Positions 55,400 to 64,000 of a stretch of 64,000 nt of DNA are shown piece after piece (position 1 is the first letter of the stretch; the number at the start of each line of letters is the position of its first letter). The notes below the pieces were generated by a model. It did not search any database. It was not told the DNA's origin and was given only the letters and a program-made list of their open reading frames with translations. This DNA comes from Cutaneotrichosporon cavernicola. Its lineage: Eukaryota > Basidiomycota > Tremellomycetes > Trichosporonales > Trichosporonaceae. Both the position numbers and the translations under genes were made by a program. The stretch covers positions 2,790,001 through 2,854,000 of the forward strand of contig NC_083394.1 in NCBI RefSeq assembly GCF_030864355.1, given 5' to 3'.

Positions 55400-55998
55400 G
55401 TTGGCGATCAGTCAGCCACCGCTGACGGCGTGAGTAAGCGAGGTGTAAATGGGAGTTGGGTTGGGCCTGTGTTGAGAGGGGAAGTGATGAAGAGGAAGAT
55501 GAATAGAGCCGTGTGTTGGTGAACAGAAGGGACAATGGTGACTTCGAACCGAGTTAGCATCATCGGTTACCCCACACACAGTACCATTGTTACAAACAGC
55601 ACCGCCCCCCGTCTTCCTTCGGAGTACCTCTACATCAACCATTCAATAATATTACCATGTACATCGATATCTCCATCTTAATATAACCTGCATCGTTTTG
55701 CATGAATGAGTATCTAAATGTGGAACGTTGTAAGTTGCGCAATTGCGCAGTGATTATGCTCCCAACTCGCAAAGACGCGTAAGAAACAGCAGGCAAAGGT
55801 AAGAGTCACCTTTCCCAATATGACGCACCGATTCCGAGCAAAGCCTATCTCGCACTCCCACTTTAAAAGTGAGTGGTCGCCCACTCAACATCAGCCGAGC
55901 AGACCAACATATACCCAGACAGTGACGACCAGCGGCCCAACAACGTCGACAACTCCCTTGAACGCCCATAGGCCATCACGACAGCTAAGACAACAGCT
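55400..55998. other. Divergent intergenic region, 5-phosphatase and NAA15
   Basis: No gene supported. 55640-55740 is AT-rich. 55730-55748 has GTTGCGCAATTGCGCA, a near-palindrome with two TTGCGCAA-like cores. A B-box-like CGGTTCGAAG on the minus strand near 55543 has no tRNA fold around it. Confidence 0.6.
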
Positions 55999-58845
55999 AT
56001 GTCGCATGGCCAACACAACATCCCAAAGCATCGCGCCCTCCCCGAAAAGGAGTCGCGGCTCTTCAAGGAGGTCCTCGTGAGTTGTGCCTTCCTTCCGGTC
56101 GCTCATACCAGCAATTCTACGAGGCCAAGCAGTACAAGAAGGGCATCAAGGCTGCGGACCAGATCCTGAAGAAGTTTCCTAACCATGGCGGTGAGCTTGC
56201 GCGCTTGTAGGAGATCATAGGAGAGCTGATAGCAGAAACCATTGCGATCAAGGCGTTGACGATCCACTCGTCCCTGCCGTCCCCACCTACGCCGTCGTCA
56301 GTGCCCAAGGCCGAGGAAGCCGAGGCAATGGCTCGTGTGGCAATCAAGAAGGACATGACGAGTCACATCACCTGGCACGTGCTCGGTATCCTGGCGAAAA
56401 CGCGCAAGGACTGGGCTGAGGCGACCAAGGCGTTTGCGATGGCGCGCAGGCAGGACCCCGACAACATCCCTGTTCTGCGTGATGCGTTTGCCCTTGCGAC
56501 CCACACGCGCAACTACGAGTCTGCAGCCGAGTCTCGTCACCACTTCCTGTGCCTCAGACCGCAGATCCGCTCGTCGTGGCTCGGCCTCATGGTTGCACAC
56601 GACCTGGCCGGCGACTTTGAGGAGGGCATCAAAGTGTTCGAGAGCTATGAGGGCATCCTTGAGAAGGACGGTGCGACCGCGCCGGAGCGTGCCCAGGTGC
56701 TACTCTTCGTCATCAAAATGTACATCAAGGCCAGGCGGCAGCAAGGCGCACTCGACCGCCTCGAGCGCGGGGTCAAGGACGGCGTTCTCTCTCGCCGCGG
56801 CGAGGTCACCCTCATCCAAGGTAAGTCTGGAGAGAGAGAGAAGAGTGGCTGACGTGTAGCCCAGCTGCTTGGTGAGCTTGGCCGCACCGATGAGGCCGAG
56901 GACGCGTACCGCCAGCTGCTCGAGCAGAACCCGGACAACCTCGAATATTACCGCCTGTTCTTGAAGAGCCGCGGCCTCGACATGTCCGGGGAGCTGGACG
57001 ACGAAGCCACGAGCAAGGTGCTCAAGGCGCTCGCCCAGTTTGCGGAGCAGTTCCCCCGTTCTACCGCCCCGAAGCGCCTGCCCCTGGACGTTGCCAAGGG
57101 AGAGGAGTTCCGCGCACTTGCGCGGGAATACCTTGTCCGCGGGCTCGAGCGCGGCGTTCCCTCGCTCTTCGTCGACGTTAAGGGTCTCTACACCGATGCG
57201 GCCAAGATGGCGACTGTTGGCGAGCTCACGGAGGAGATTGTGCGGGAGCTGCAGGCTGAGCACTCGTTGCATAGCGATGGTGAGTTCGCGGCGGCGCCGA
57301 GAGATAGTGCCGAGCGGCGACGGCGACCCGTGCAGTGGAGGAGCTTTGAACTGTGCGAGCATCGGGGTTCAGGCTGGTGTGTCATGGAGCGGGGCCCGCA
57401 CGGGCGCATTCTGTGCGAGACGGCATGCTATGCTAACCCCAGACACTGTCCCTCCCCCCACTGCACTCCTCTGGGCGTACTACTTCCTCGCATTACATCT
57501 TGTGCACCCGCTGAGGCCGCAGGCGGAGCACGCGCGTGCGCTCGAGTTGCTCGAGGTTGCGTTGAAGCACACGCCGACGCTGCCCGAGATCTACATGGCC
57601 AAGGCGATGGTGTTGAAGCGCGCGGGTGACCCGCTCGGCGCGGCTTACGCGATGGAGGAGGCGCGCCTGCTGGACGGACAAGACCGGTTCCTAAACGGCA
57701 AGGCGGCCAAGTACTGGCTGCGCGCTGGCAACGTCGTCAAGGCCGAGGAGCTCCTCGCCCTCTTCACGAAGCAGGATACGACGGCGGTGCAAGACCTGAC
57801 TGACATGCAGTGCCTGTGGTTCCTGCAGGAGGAGGGATCCGCCCACACGCGCAACGGCGCGCTGGGTTTCGCACTCAAGCGGTACCAGGCTCTCGTGGCC
57901 GTGTTCCAAGAGTACGAAGACGACCAGTACGACTTCCACAGCTACTGCATGCGTCGGATGACGTTCTCATACTACCTCTCTCTTCTCGAGTACGAGGACC
58001 AGCTGCGGGTTCACCCTGCCTTCCTGCGCACGGCGCTGGCCGCGATCGACATCTACGTTCGCATCGCGGACGACCCGTCGCTTACGGTTGAGAAGCTCAC
58101 GCCCGAAGAGGAGGCGGAGCGGAAAAAGGCCGCCAAGAAGGCTGCCAAGGCTGGGGCTAAGGCGCGTAAGGCGGCGCTCAACTCTGGCGAGAAGAAGGAG
58201 GAGGGGCCTGTTCCCGATGCGGACCCGCGCGGCGACGCGCTCCTCAAGACTGAATCGCCGCTTGCCGACGCCCTCAAGCTTTGGAAGCCGCTCAGCGTCC
58301 ATCACGCCCGTAACCCCGCCACCTGGGTCACGGGGTACGCGCTGCACGCGCGGTCTGGCGAGTTCGTCAAGGCACTGCGTGACCTGCGCTGCGCCGCTGC
58401 GCTGGACCCGAACGCAGCTGGCCTCCTGCCGGCGCTGGTCGACTTCCGCCATCGTCTCAGGGACGCCAAGCTCGCCCCCGAGGTACAGGGCGCCATTGAC
58501 GCGACTTTGCCTTCGCTTATTGAGGGCGAGGTTGGTGACCTCGCGGCCAAGCGCGCACAGCAAGGGCCACAGGGCGTGCTTGATGCCGCAAAGGCGCTCC
58601 TCCGCGCTGGCGACAAGGACGGCGCGCGCGACACGCTCCTTCGCCTTGCCGAGGCGCCGGACATTGCGCTTATGCGCGAGGCGCTCACTGTCCTCCCATC
58701 GGAGAAGGCCGCGCTGGCGGCCGCGTACCACAAGGCCGCGCCGCTCGCGTTCGTCTTCGCCTCGCCAGAGGAAGAGAAGGTGCATGAGGAGGAACTCAAG
58801 CAGCTCTATGCGCTCCCGGTGATTGAGGGCAAGACGGATGTCTAG
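55999..58845 (+). CDS. NAT1: NatA N-terminal acetyltransferase auxiliary subunit (Naa15)
   Basis: TPR scaffold that holds the Naa10 catalytic subunit and docks on the ribosome for co-translational N-terminal acetylation. Exons 55999-56076, 56112-56190, 56236-56820, 56860-57279 and 57443-58845 give about 854 residues; the introns are 35, 45, 39 and 163 nt. The opening LPEKESRLFKEVLQFYEAKQYKKGIKAAD and NHGETIAIKAL are close to other Naa15 proteins once spliced. TPR helices run through most of the length, with FLKSRGLD and YYFLALHL regions. A Lys/Ala-rich segment around 690-720 (AERKKAAKKAAKAG) is the expected charged region. It is divergent from the 5-phosphatase gene and convergent with CLP1, with 90 bp between stops. 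Confidence 0.92.
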
Positions 58846-58935
58846 AGCAGATATACAGTGGTACAGGGCGACAGCCCACATGTCAATGCATCGAGGATCG
58901 CTACAATGTTGTCGGGACTGGGCTGAGATAGGGGG

Positions 58936-60720
58936 TTATGCGGAGTCGACCCACTCGATGCCGTGTCCGGCGAGCGCGATGGTCGAGGGCAGGCGGCCGG
59001 GCGACGGCGACAAGATGGTGTACTTTTTGCGCTGCGTGTCGATTGCGGTACTGTTGTCAGCTTGTACAAGAGGAACAAGATGATACTTACATAACGACAA
59101 AGCCCAGGACCTCGCGCCACCCAATCTCCTCGCGGAACGGCACCTCGTCCTCCTCGAGATCGACAGCACCTGCCACAGCATCGGGCACGTCCTCCCCCTC
59201 TTCCTCCTTGACCTCGACCTTGATCTCGGCCTTATCGACCCGATCTTCGGGTGTGATGGCTACGATAGCAAGCACGGTGTTGAGGAGGCGGACAACGTGT
59301 GCTGGACCCCCCGGATCGACGCGGGTAAGCCGGGTAGGGCTGAGGATATGGCTAGATCCGAGCGGAAGAGCGGACGAGGGTGCGGCACTACCCTCGCCAA
59401 CTCGGAGGACGTGCAGTGCATCCCAGCCAATTTGGAACGAATGCGGGCTCAACTGCAGTCCGAGTGGGGTTGTGCGGCCAAGCAATCCGCTCAGCTCGGG
59501 TGGGAGGGGTGGTTCGCCATAAAAGTAGTTCCGGACCTGGGCGGCATGTACCAGTTCGCGGTGTGCGTCGTCTACATCCACAACGCCTCCGGATTTGGGG
59601 AGTTGCACGACTTTCACACTCTGAGGAAGAAGGCGCTGTAACTCGATAGTGAGTTTTTCGAGGCCGATCACGAGGACTAGGTCGACGTCGAATGCCTCAA
59701 CCGCGGCTCGGAGGAGGGGATACCTGCTCCGATCTTCTTTGGTTTGGCCTGTGGCGGGGTTGGCGAAAGCCGACGGGGCGTCGATAAACAACCCCGAATG
59801 AGAGACGTTGGGGTCCTCAGTGCAGCGGGCGCGCCAGGCTTCAGCCATGGAGGTGACGAGCTTGTGCCAGATTGGTGTGCCCCGGCTGCTAGGTTCGAGG
59901 GCGCCATACCACCACCCCAGAGTGGGTACGTCGGCGCTCTGTGTGTTGGAGGGAAGGGAGGCGGGGGGTCCGCCGAAGGGGTGCGCGAGGTGGTGGGAGG
60001 GGAGGGGGTGGTTGGGTGTCGAGAGGGAGAGTGTGCCGGGAATGAGGTTTGCGGGCTGATGTGAGCGGGAAAGGATGAGAGGAGTGGAGGGGTGTTGACT
60101 CACGCTGTTTGGGTCGAGGCCCGCGACAGAAACGTTCCATCCCAATCCGGTTCCCAATGCCATGTTGACCAGACACTTGGCGACCGTCGTCTTGCCCGAA
60201 CTCGGGGGCCCGAGGACCATTACCCTCGGTCCGTGGGCGTTGCCCCGGCGGGCGAGGATACGCAGTCGTTCAAGAGCGAGATGAAGGCTGTGCAAGTGTG
60301 GTTGGATGGTCGAGGTGGATGTGTACTGCGACGCGGGGAGAGATGTGACTGGTTTGAGCGACAGGTAACTGCAGTCCAGCTCATCGGCGCAGTGCCCTCT
60401 GCTCACTCACCCTCAATCCTCGCCGCGGTCGGCGCGTAGATCGCCCCCTTGGTATATCGGTACAAAGGATACCACGTTGTAGGGGGAAACTCCTCGCCGT
60501 TGATGTACACTGGATCGGGAGAATGCACCTGGTGTCAGTGGTCAGTATCAGTTATTTCTGAGATGGAGCACAGAAATGCTTCGACTATGACTACAATCTC
60601 GAGGTCTGGGTAGGCTGTCGGCCGCACAGCGGCACTTACTCTGACAGCGATGTTCTCGTCCGCCTCAAGCTCGAACCGCCATTCACTTCCAGGCTCGAGG
60701 TCGATGTGTGCTTCTTCCAT
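58936..60720 (-). CDS. CLP1: Clp1, polynucleotide kinase-like mRNA cleavage factor subunit
   Basis: Component of the pre-mRNA 3'-end cleavage machinery (CF IA/CF IIm); in animals it also phosphorylates RNA 5' ends. Minus-strand exons 60720-60640, 60528-60407, 60368-60104, 60055-59091 and 59050-58936 give about 515 residues. The N-terminal domain begins EEAHIDLEPGSEWRFELE. The P-loop GPPSSGKTT is at residues 121-129 with Lys127, and FIDAPSAF lies in the Walker B region. The C-terminal domain ends KKYTILSPSPGRLPS, a Clp1 hallmark, restored by splicing a 40-nt intron. The third exon joins as ARIEGDYLSLK only if the inner GTGAGC at 60406 is the donor, although a second GTGAGT lies 4 nt upstream. 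Whether the kinase is active cannot be told. Confidence 0.92.
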
Positions 60721-60966
60721 CGTGGATGATGAGTATGTTGTTGTTAGCTCGACTGGTTGTAGACAATTGGACGTCTTGAATACTGATCTGAGTGATAGGG
60801 AAGGACACGTCACGTGGGGCTCCAGGTGGTGTGACGTCGTCTCTCGATGTCAAGTTCCTCCAAGTTGCCACCGAACACCGCCACCAACTTTGTTAGAGCT
60901 AACCATTTCTCAATCCTTTCTACCCTCTGGTCTGTTCCAGATACAATAGCGACAAAGCATAGCAAC
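60721..60966. promoter_or_regulatory. Shared divergent promoter and leaders, CLP1 and UBE2W
   Basis: These 246 bp separate the CLP1 ATG (minus) and the first coding base of the E2 gene (plus). The E2 leader must include the short exon ending ...AGCAACA at 60967. A CACGTGG box lies at about 60812. No TATA box is clear. Confidence 0.5.
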
Positions 60967-61832
60967 AGTGAGCTATCGACAATGAGCTAGTTGACGACAG
61001 TGGCCTCTCTCAGCTCGCGCCGGCTCAGTGCGTTCCCTCCTCCCTCTTTTCCTCGACCTTCCCTTGGGACCATCTGCTCGGGTTGGATCATTGCTTAGAG
61101 CAGGCCATTCCCTTCAATCTCAGCGCGAACACTTACCCCAGTGAAAGAGCTCACGGACATCAAGAACAACGGCACTCCAGCTGGGATCGGCCTCCTGACA
61201 GCCGAGACGATGCAGGAGTGGTTGTTCACTATCCGGGTGTTAGGCGACGAGACAGTGTACAAGGTGAGTAACGGGCCCGGTGGACAGGGTGCAGCGCACC
61301 CTCTGAGCTAAACAGTACTGCCGTACAGAACAATCAGCTGACACCAGGGCGAGGTCTTCGTACTGCGCATGTACGCGGCCCTTTGACGTGGCTGATCGAG
61401 CAGCTGCTTTGATGATCGATACCCCATAGATTATCCCCAAGTGAGCCTCAAAGTATTGCGAGCTCACATAAGGTCACGTTCGTCACAAACAACGAGTATA
61501 AGCCGCCGGTACACCCGCACATCTACTCCAACGGGCACGTGTGCGCGTCCATCCTCGGTACGTCAGCTTGAGGGGATCTTGAACTGACACCAGGCCCCGA
61601 GTGGTCACCTGTGCTCAACGCCGTGTCCATCTGCCTCACGATGCAGAGCATGCTCGCGAGCTGCAAGAAGAAGGAGCTGTGAGCCCCAGTAGGTTGAAGT
61701 CAGCTGACATCAGGCCCAAGGGCAACGATAGATACGTGGCGACCGCGCCGAGCAATCCCAAGCACACGCGGTGGGAGTACCACGACGACGTGAATTTCAA
61801 TCACTCTTGTCAACTGACAGCAGAATGTGTAG
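60967..61832 (+). CDS. UBE2W: Ubiquitin-conjugating enzyme E2 W type
   Basis: E2 of the class that ubiquitinates the alpha-amino group of substrate N-termini. I place nine coding exons: 60967, 61001-61027, 61142-61263, 61348-61370, 61404-61440, 61473-61557, 61594-61678, 61714-61789 and 61824-61832, giving 154 residues. The protein opens MASLSSRRLMKEL, has RYPIDYPQVTF, then HPHIYSNGHVC with active Cys94, SILGPEWSPVLNAVSICL, and ends RWEYHDDNV. The W-class HPHIYSNGH (instead of HPN) and the HDDNV tail identify it well. Eight introns fall in under 900 bp, most 32-36 nt. The start codon is split A|TG by the first intron. Two acceptors (61403, 61823) have tandem AG choices. Confidence 0.88.
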
Positions 61833-61914
61833 ACGTGTTAAGATTAGATGCGAGCCGGGGTCAACAGTAACCACCGTTGTTTTGTAAGGGTCATAATGTC
61901 ATTACAAGTACAGT

Positions 61915-63017
61915 CTAAATGTTGCGAGCGAGCGAGCCAAGGCGAGCGAGCGAGTCCTCGGAAATTTCGGCTGCTATCAGCTGCACAGATCAGAAGTCAG
62001 TGTAGCCGACTCACCCTCCTCGATTGCATCCGACTGCGCGACGGTCTTTAGCACGGCCTTCTTGCTCGATTCCTGCAGTTCGCCGGCGATGATGAGCTCA
62101 TCAAGGATCGCATACGCCTTCTGGAAGTTGAAGATGAGGTCGAGCTCGCAAACCTGAGATTAGAGATCCGAGCGAAGAGGACGCCGGCGAGCAGCGTCGA
62201 ATGGCACGAGCACGAGTGGGCCTCCTTATGATGGAGGAAGCCGCTCCTCCGCTCGCCACTCACATTCCCGAAATACCGGTCGAGCACCTCGACATAGCGG
62301 TGGATAATCTCGAGCGTAATGAGCTCGTTGTCCCCCGGCGTAATCGACGTGATGAAGAACAGCGACGCGTAGCGCCGGTAGATGATCTTGGTGTCTGGTG
62401 TCAGCTGCATCACATAAACCGCCAGCTCGGAAAGGCCACTTTCCCCTCTTCCCATCCCCTCCCCCCTGTATTGCCACCTACGACTGCCTCCCTTCGGCTC
62501 CACCTCGTTGCCCTTCTCCGGCCCACCTCAGCCCATCCCTACACGGCATCTCGCGACACGGCCCGTCAACCCGCCTCGGTCCGCTCAGCGTCACTCACCC
62601 TTGTACTCGAGCACATTACACATGCGCGTCCGGCGTGCCAGGACGAGCTGCGTCACGTCCTTGACAATCTTGGCCTTTTGCTTGGACGGCAACGTCTGGA
62701 ACCATTTGGCAAGGCGGACTTTGCCTGGGGTCAGCGCGGTGCGGCGTGGGAGGGACAGAGCGGAGGGACGATGGGTCGGCAGGGCGGAGAAGCGAATGGG
62801 GAGAGCGGCGTCCGGCGCGCGAAGCAAGTGTAAAGCTACACAAGTAAGAGGATCAAGCGGAGTCGACCCAGAATGCTTGGACTCGAACAGCCCGCCCCCT
62901 CCAACGCCCACGCCCACGCCCGCCCTCATCCTCGGCCATCCTCTCGCGTATCGTGAAGAGAATGCGAGAACCCAGGTACTCACCTTGCCGAGATACGAGC
63001 ATAACATAGTTGAGCAT
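61915..63017 (-). CDS. APS1: AP-1 clathrin adaptor complex small (sigma) subunit
   Basis: Small chain of the AP-1 adaptor, which packs cargo into clathrin vesicles at the trans-Golgi and endosomes. Minus-strand exons 63017-62984, 62724-62599, 62394-62264, 62153-62015 and 61970-61915 give about 161 residues. The sequence [12 protein letters not shown]+[59 protein letters not shown] and [10 protein letters not shown] is nearly that of other sigma-1 chains, which are also ~155-162 residues. The last junction is uncertain: reading through gives a 15-residue tail stopping at 61979, and splicing at 62014/61971 gives [20 protein letters not shown]. The gene ends 82 bp from the convergent E2 gene; a GCGAGCGAGCGAG repeat lies in its last exon. 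Confidence 0.92.
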
Positions 63018-63243
63018 GGCGGCGGCGGGGGCGGCGGCGGTGGGGGATGTGTCAACAGCCTTCTCAACACATCGTGATCGCGTCCAAGGGCTCTTGCGGC
63101 AATGTGGTGTCGCGTGGCGCATCACGTGATTCAGTGCCCCGCCTCCACATCGCCTCCCCTTCCGTGTCACCATATCCCTCTTACAACGACATCTGTTGTC
63201 CCCAAGTACACAATACTCCAGCAGTTGCAAGAGGCCAGAAGAG
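63018..63243. promoter_or_regulatory. Shared divergent promoter, APS1 and the IME4-like gene
   Basis: These 226 bp lie between two start codons. The APS1 leader is G/C-rich (a GGCGGCGGGGGCGGCGGCGG run near 63019-63040), and a TCACGTGA palindrome lies at about 63122. Confidence 0.5.
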
Positions 63244-64000
63244 ATGGAGACGCAAGGCCCAGCGGCGCAGCTACGTGAGCTGATGGGACGGGAGAGCGCC
63301 AAGACGCGGTTGCGGCGGCTTGCTGTGAGTTCCCACTTGGCCACCATCGCTGGCCGAGGTTATTGCCTTGCGATGACGCCGTCTTCTTCCTCACGACCGC
63401 CCCTCTTCGGACCCCTGCCCACCCTCTCCTACCAGCTAACCTCAGTCCCACGCGCCGGTCGCGTTCAACCCCGTATGCCCGCACACGACCGAGACGGCGT
63501 GCAGCGAATCCAATGGAGACGCCTGCTCCCATGTCCACTTCCAGCCCATCATGCGGCCGTATACCGACCCGAGTCTCGGCCACTGCTCGTATCTCAACAT
63601 GTGCTATGGCGAACCGCTGTTCGCAGGTAACCCGAGCCTTGGCGAGTCGGGTGGTGGGACCAAGTTTGGGACCAAGGAGTGTCGGTGAGTTGGGCGGCGA
63701 GGAGGCTTGACGTGGGAGTGGCAGCTGTGGAGTCACCAATCTAGCTGCCAAAGTCTCTCTGGGTGCGAGCTTGGATCTCATCCGTCGTACCACTTACACC
63801 AGATACCTCCATTTCCAAGTCACTCCGGCGGCGGCATACCACACCGAATCGCCACCACTCACAACGCCAATTCCCCTCCCCGCCCCTGCTCGCGCCCTCC
63901 GCGCCCCTCCTCGGCCGGGGACAGCGCAATGGGTTAACTGCGACATACGCAATTTCGATTTTAGCGTCCTGGGACAGTGAGCGCCACGACTTGCAAGCTG
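63244..64000 (+). CDS. IME4: MT-A70 family mRNA N6-adenosine methyltransferase (IME4/METTL3-like), 3' part missing
   Basis: Catalytic-type subunit of the m6A writer complex. Exons in the window are 63244-63324, 63446-63684 and 63803-63976, and an intron begins at 63977 (CA|GTGAGC) and leaves the window. Visible features are a Cys/His segment (PVCPHTT, CSHVHFQP, THTD-like PYTDPSLGHCSYLNMC, then KECRYLHFQ) matching the zinc-finger and linker region of METTL3, and QWVNCDIRNFDFSVLGQ, the start of the MT-A70 domain. The DPPW catalytic motif should lie just downstream, outside the window. The start at 63244 is the first in-frame ATG; an extra upstream exon is possible since METTL3 proteins are usually longer. 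Confidence 0.82.

Noticed and set aside
55535..55560. B-box-like CGGTTCGAAG on the minus strand
   Set aside because: No A box or cloverleaf stems upstream on that strand.

Overview
The window is nuclear DNA of a GC-rich basidiomycete yeast. The best fit is Tremellomycetes, probably Trichosporonales. This rests on gene content and on the many very short introns (often 31-50 nt, GTRNGN donors, a CTRAC-like branch point just before the acceptor), not on a database search. I support 23 protein-coding genes, most split by introns. I see no convincing tRNA, rRNA, transposon, CRISPR array or organellar sequence.

Layout: 0.4-6.1 kb carries a bZIP-like factor, Mediator subunit 16 and the SURF6/Rrp14 ribosome-biogenesis protein, all on the plus strand. 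7.0-15.5 kb carries proline dehydrogenase (-), tubulin cofactor E (-), a 74-residue COX8/COX7c-type cytochrome oxidase subunit (+), and a myotubularin phosphatase (+) with an NPW-repeat tail. 15.7-23.9 kb looks like a carbohydrate-use block: an ACS-type MFS transporter (-), a secreted GH105 hydrolase (+), a cytosolic GH1 glycosidase (-) and a galactonate-dehydratase-like enzyme (-).

26.6-37.5 kb carries a PX-PH-RhoGAP protein, an uncharacterised repeat-bearing disordered protein and a secreted M36 metalloprotease, all plus. 38.0-44.3 kb carries an alternative NADH dehydrogenase and intronless sulfite reductase beta subunit, both minus. A 3.6-kb gene-poor stretch follows.

47.9-64.0 kb carries an uncharacterised secreted four-repeat protein (+), a Gfo/Idh/MocA oxidoreductase (-), a WD40-5-phosphatase fusion (-), the NatA subunit Naa15 (+), the RNA kinase/cleavage factor Clp1 (-), a UBE2W-type E2 (+), the AP-1 sigma adaptin (-) and the start of an IME4/METTL3-like m6A methyltransferase (+, cut by the window end).

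Most genes are housekeeping. The most novel candidates are the four-repeat secreted protein at 47876-49336, whose first three repeats end in dibasic (Kex2-like) sites; the protein at 31151-33481 with four PRxNRxxLLRxG motifs and a series of RRx[S/T] sites; and the UBE2W gene, whose start codon appears to be created by splicing. Exon borders were placed by eye from splice consensus, frame continuity and family conservation; none has transcript support here.
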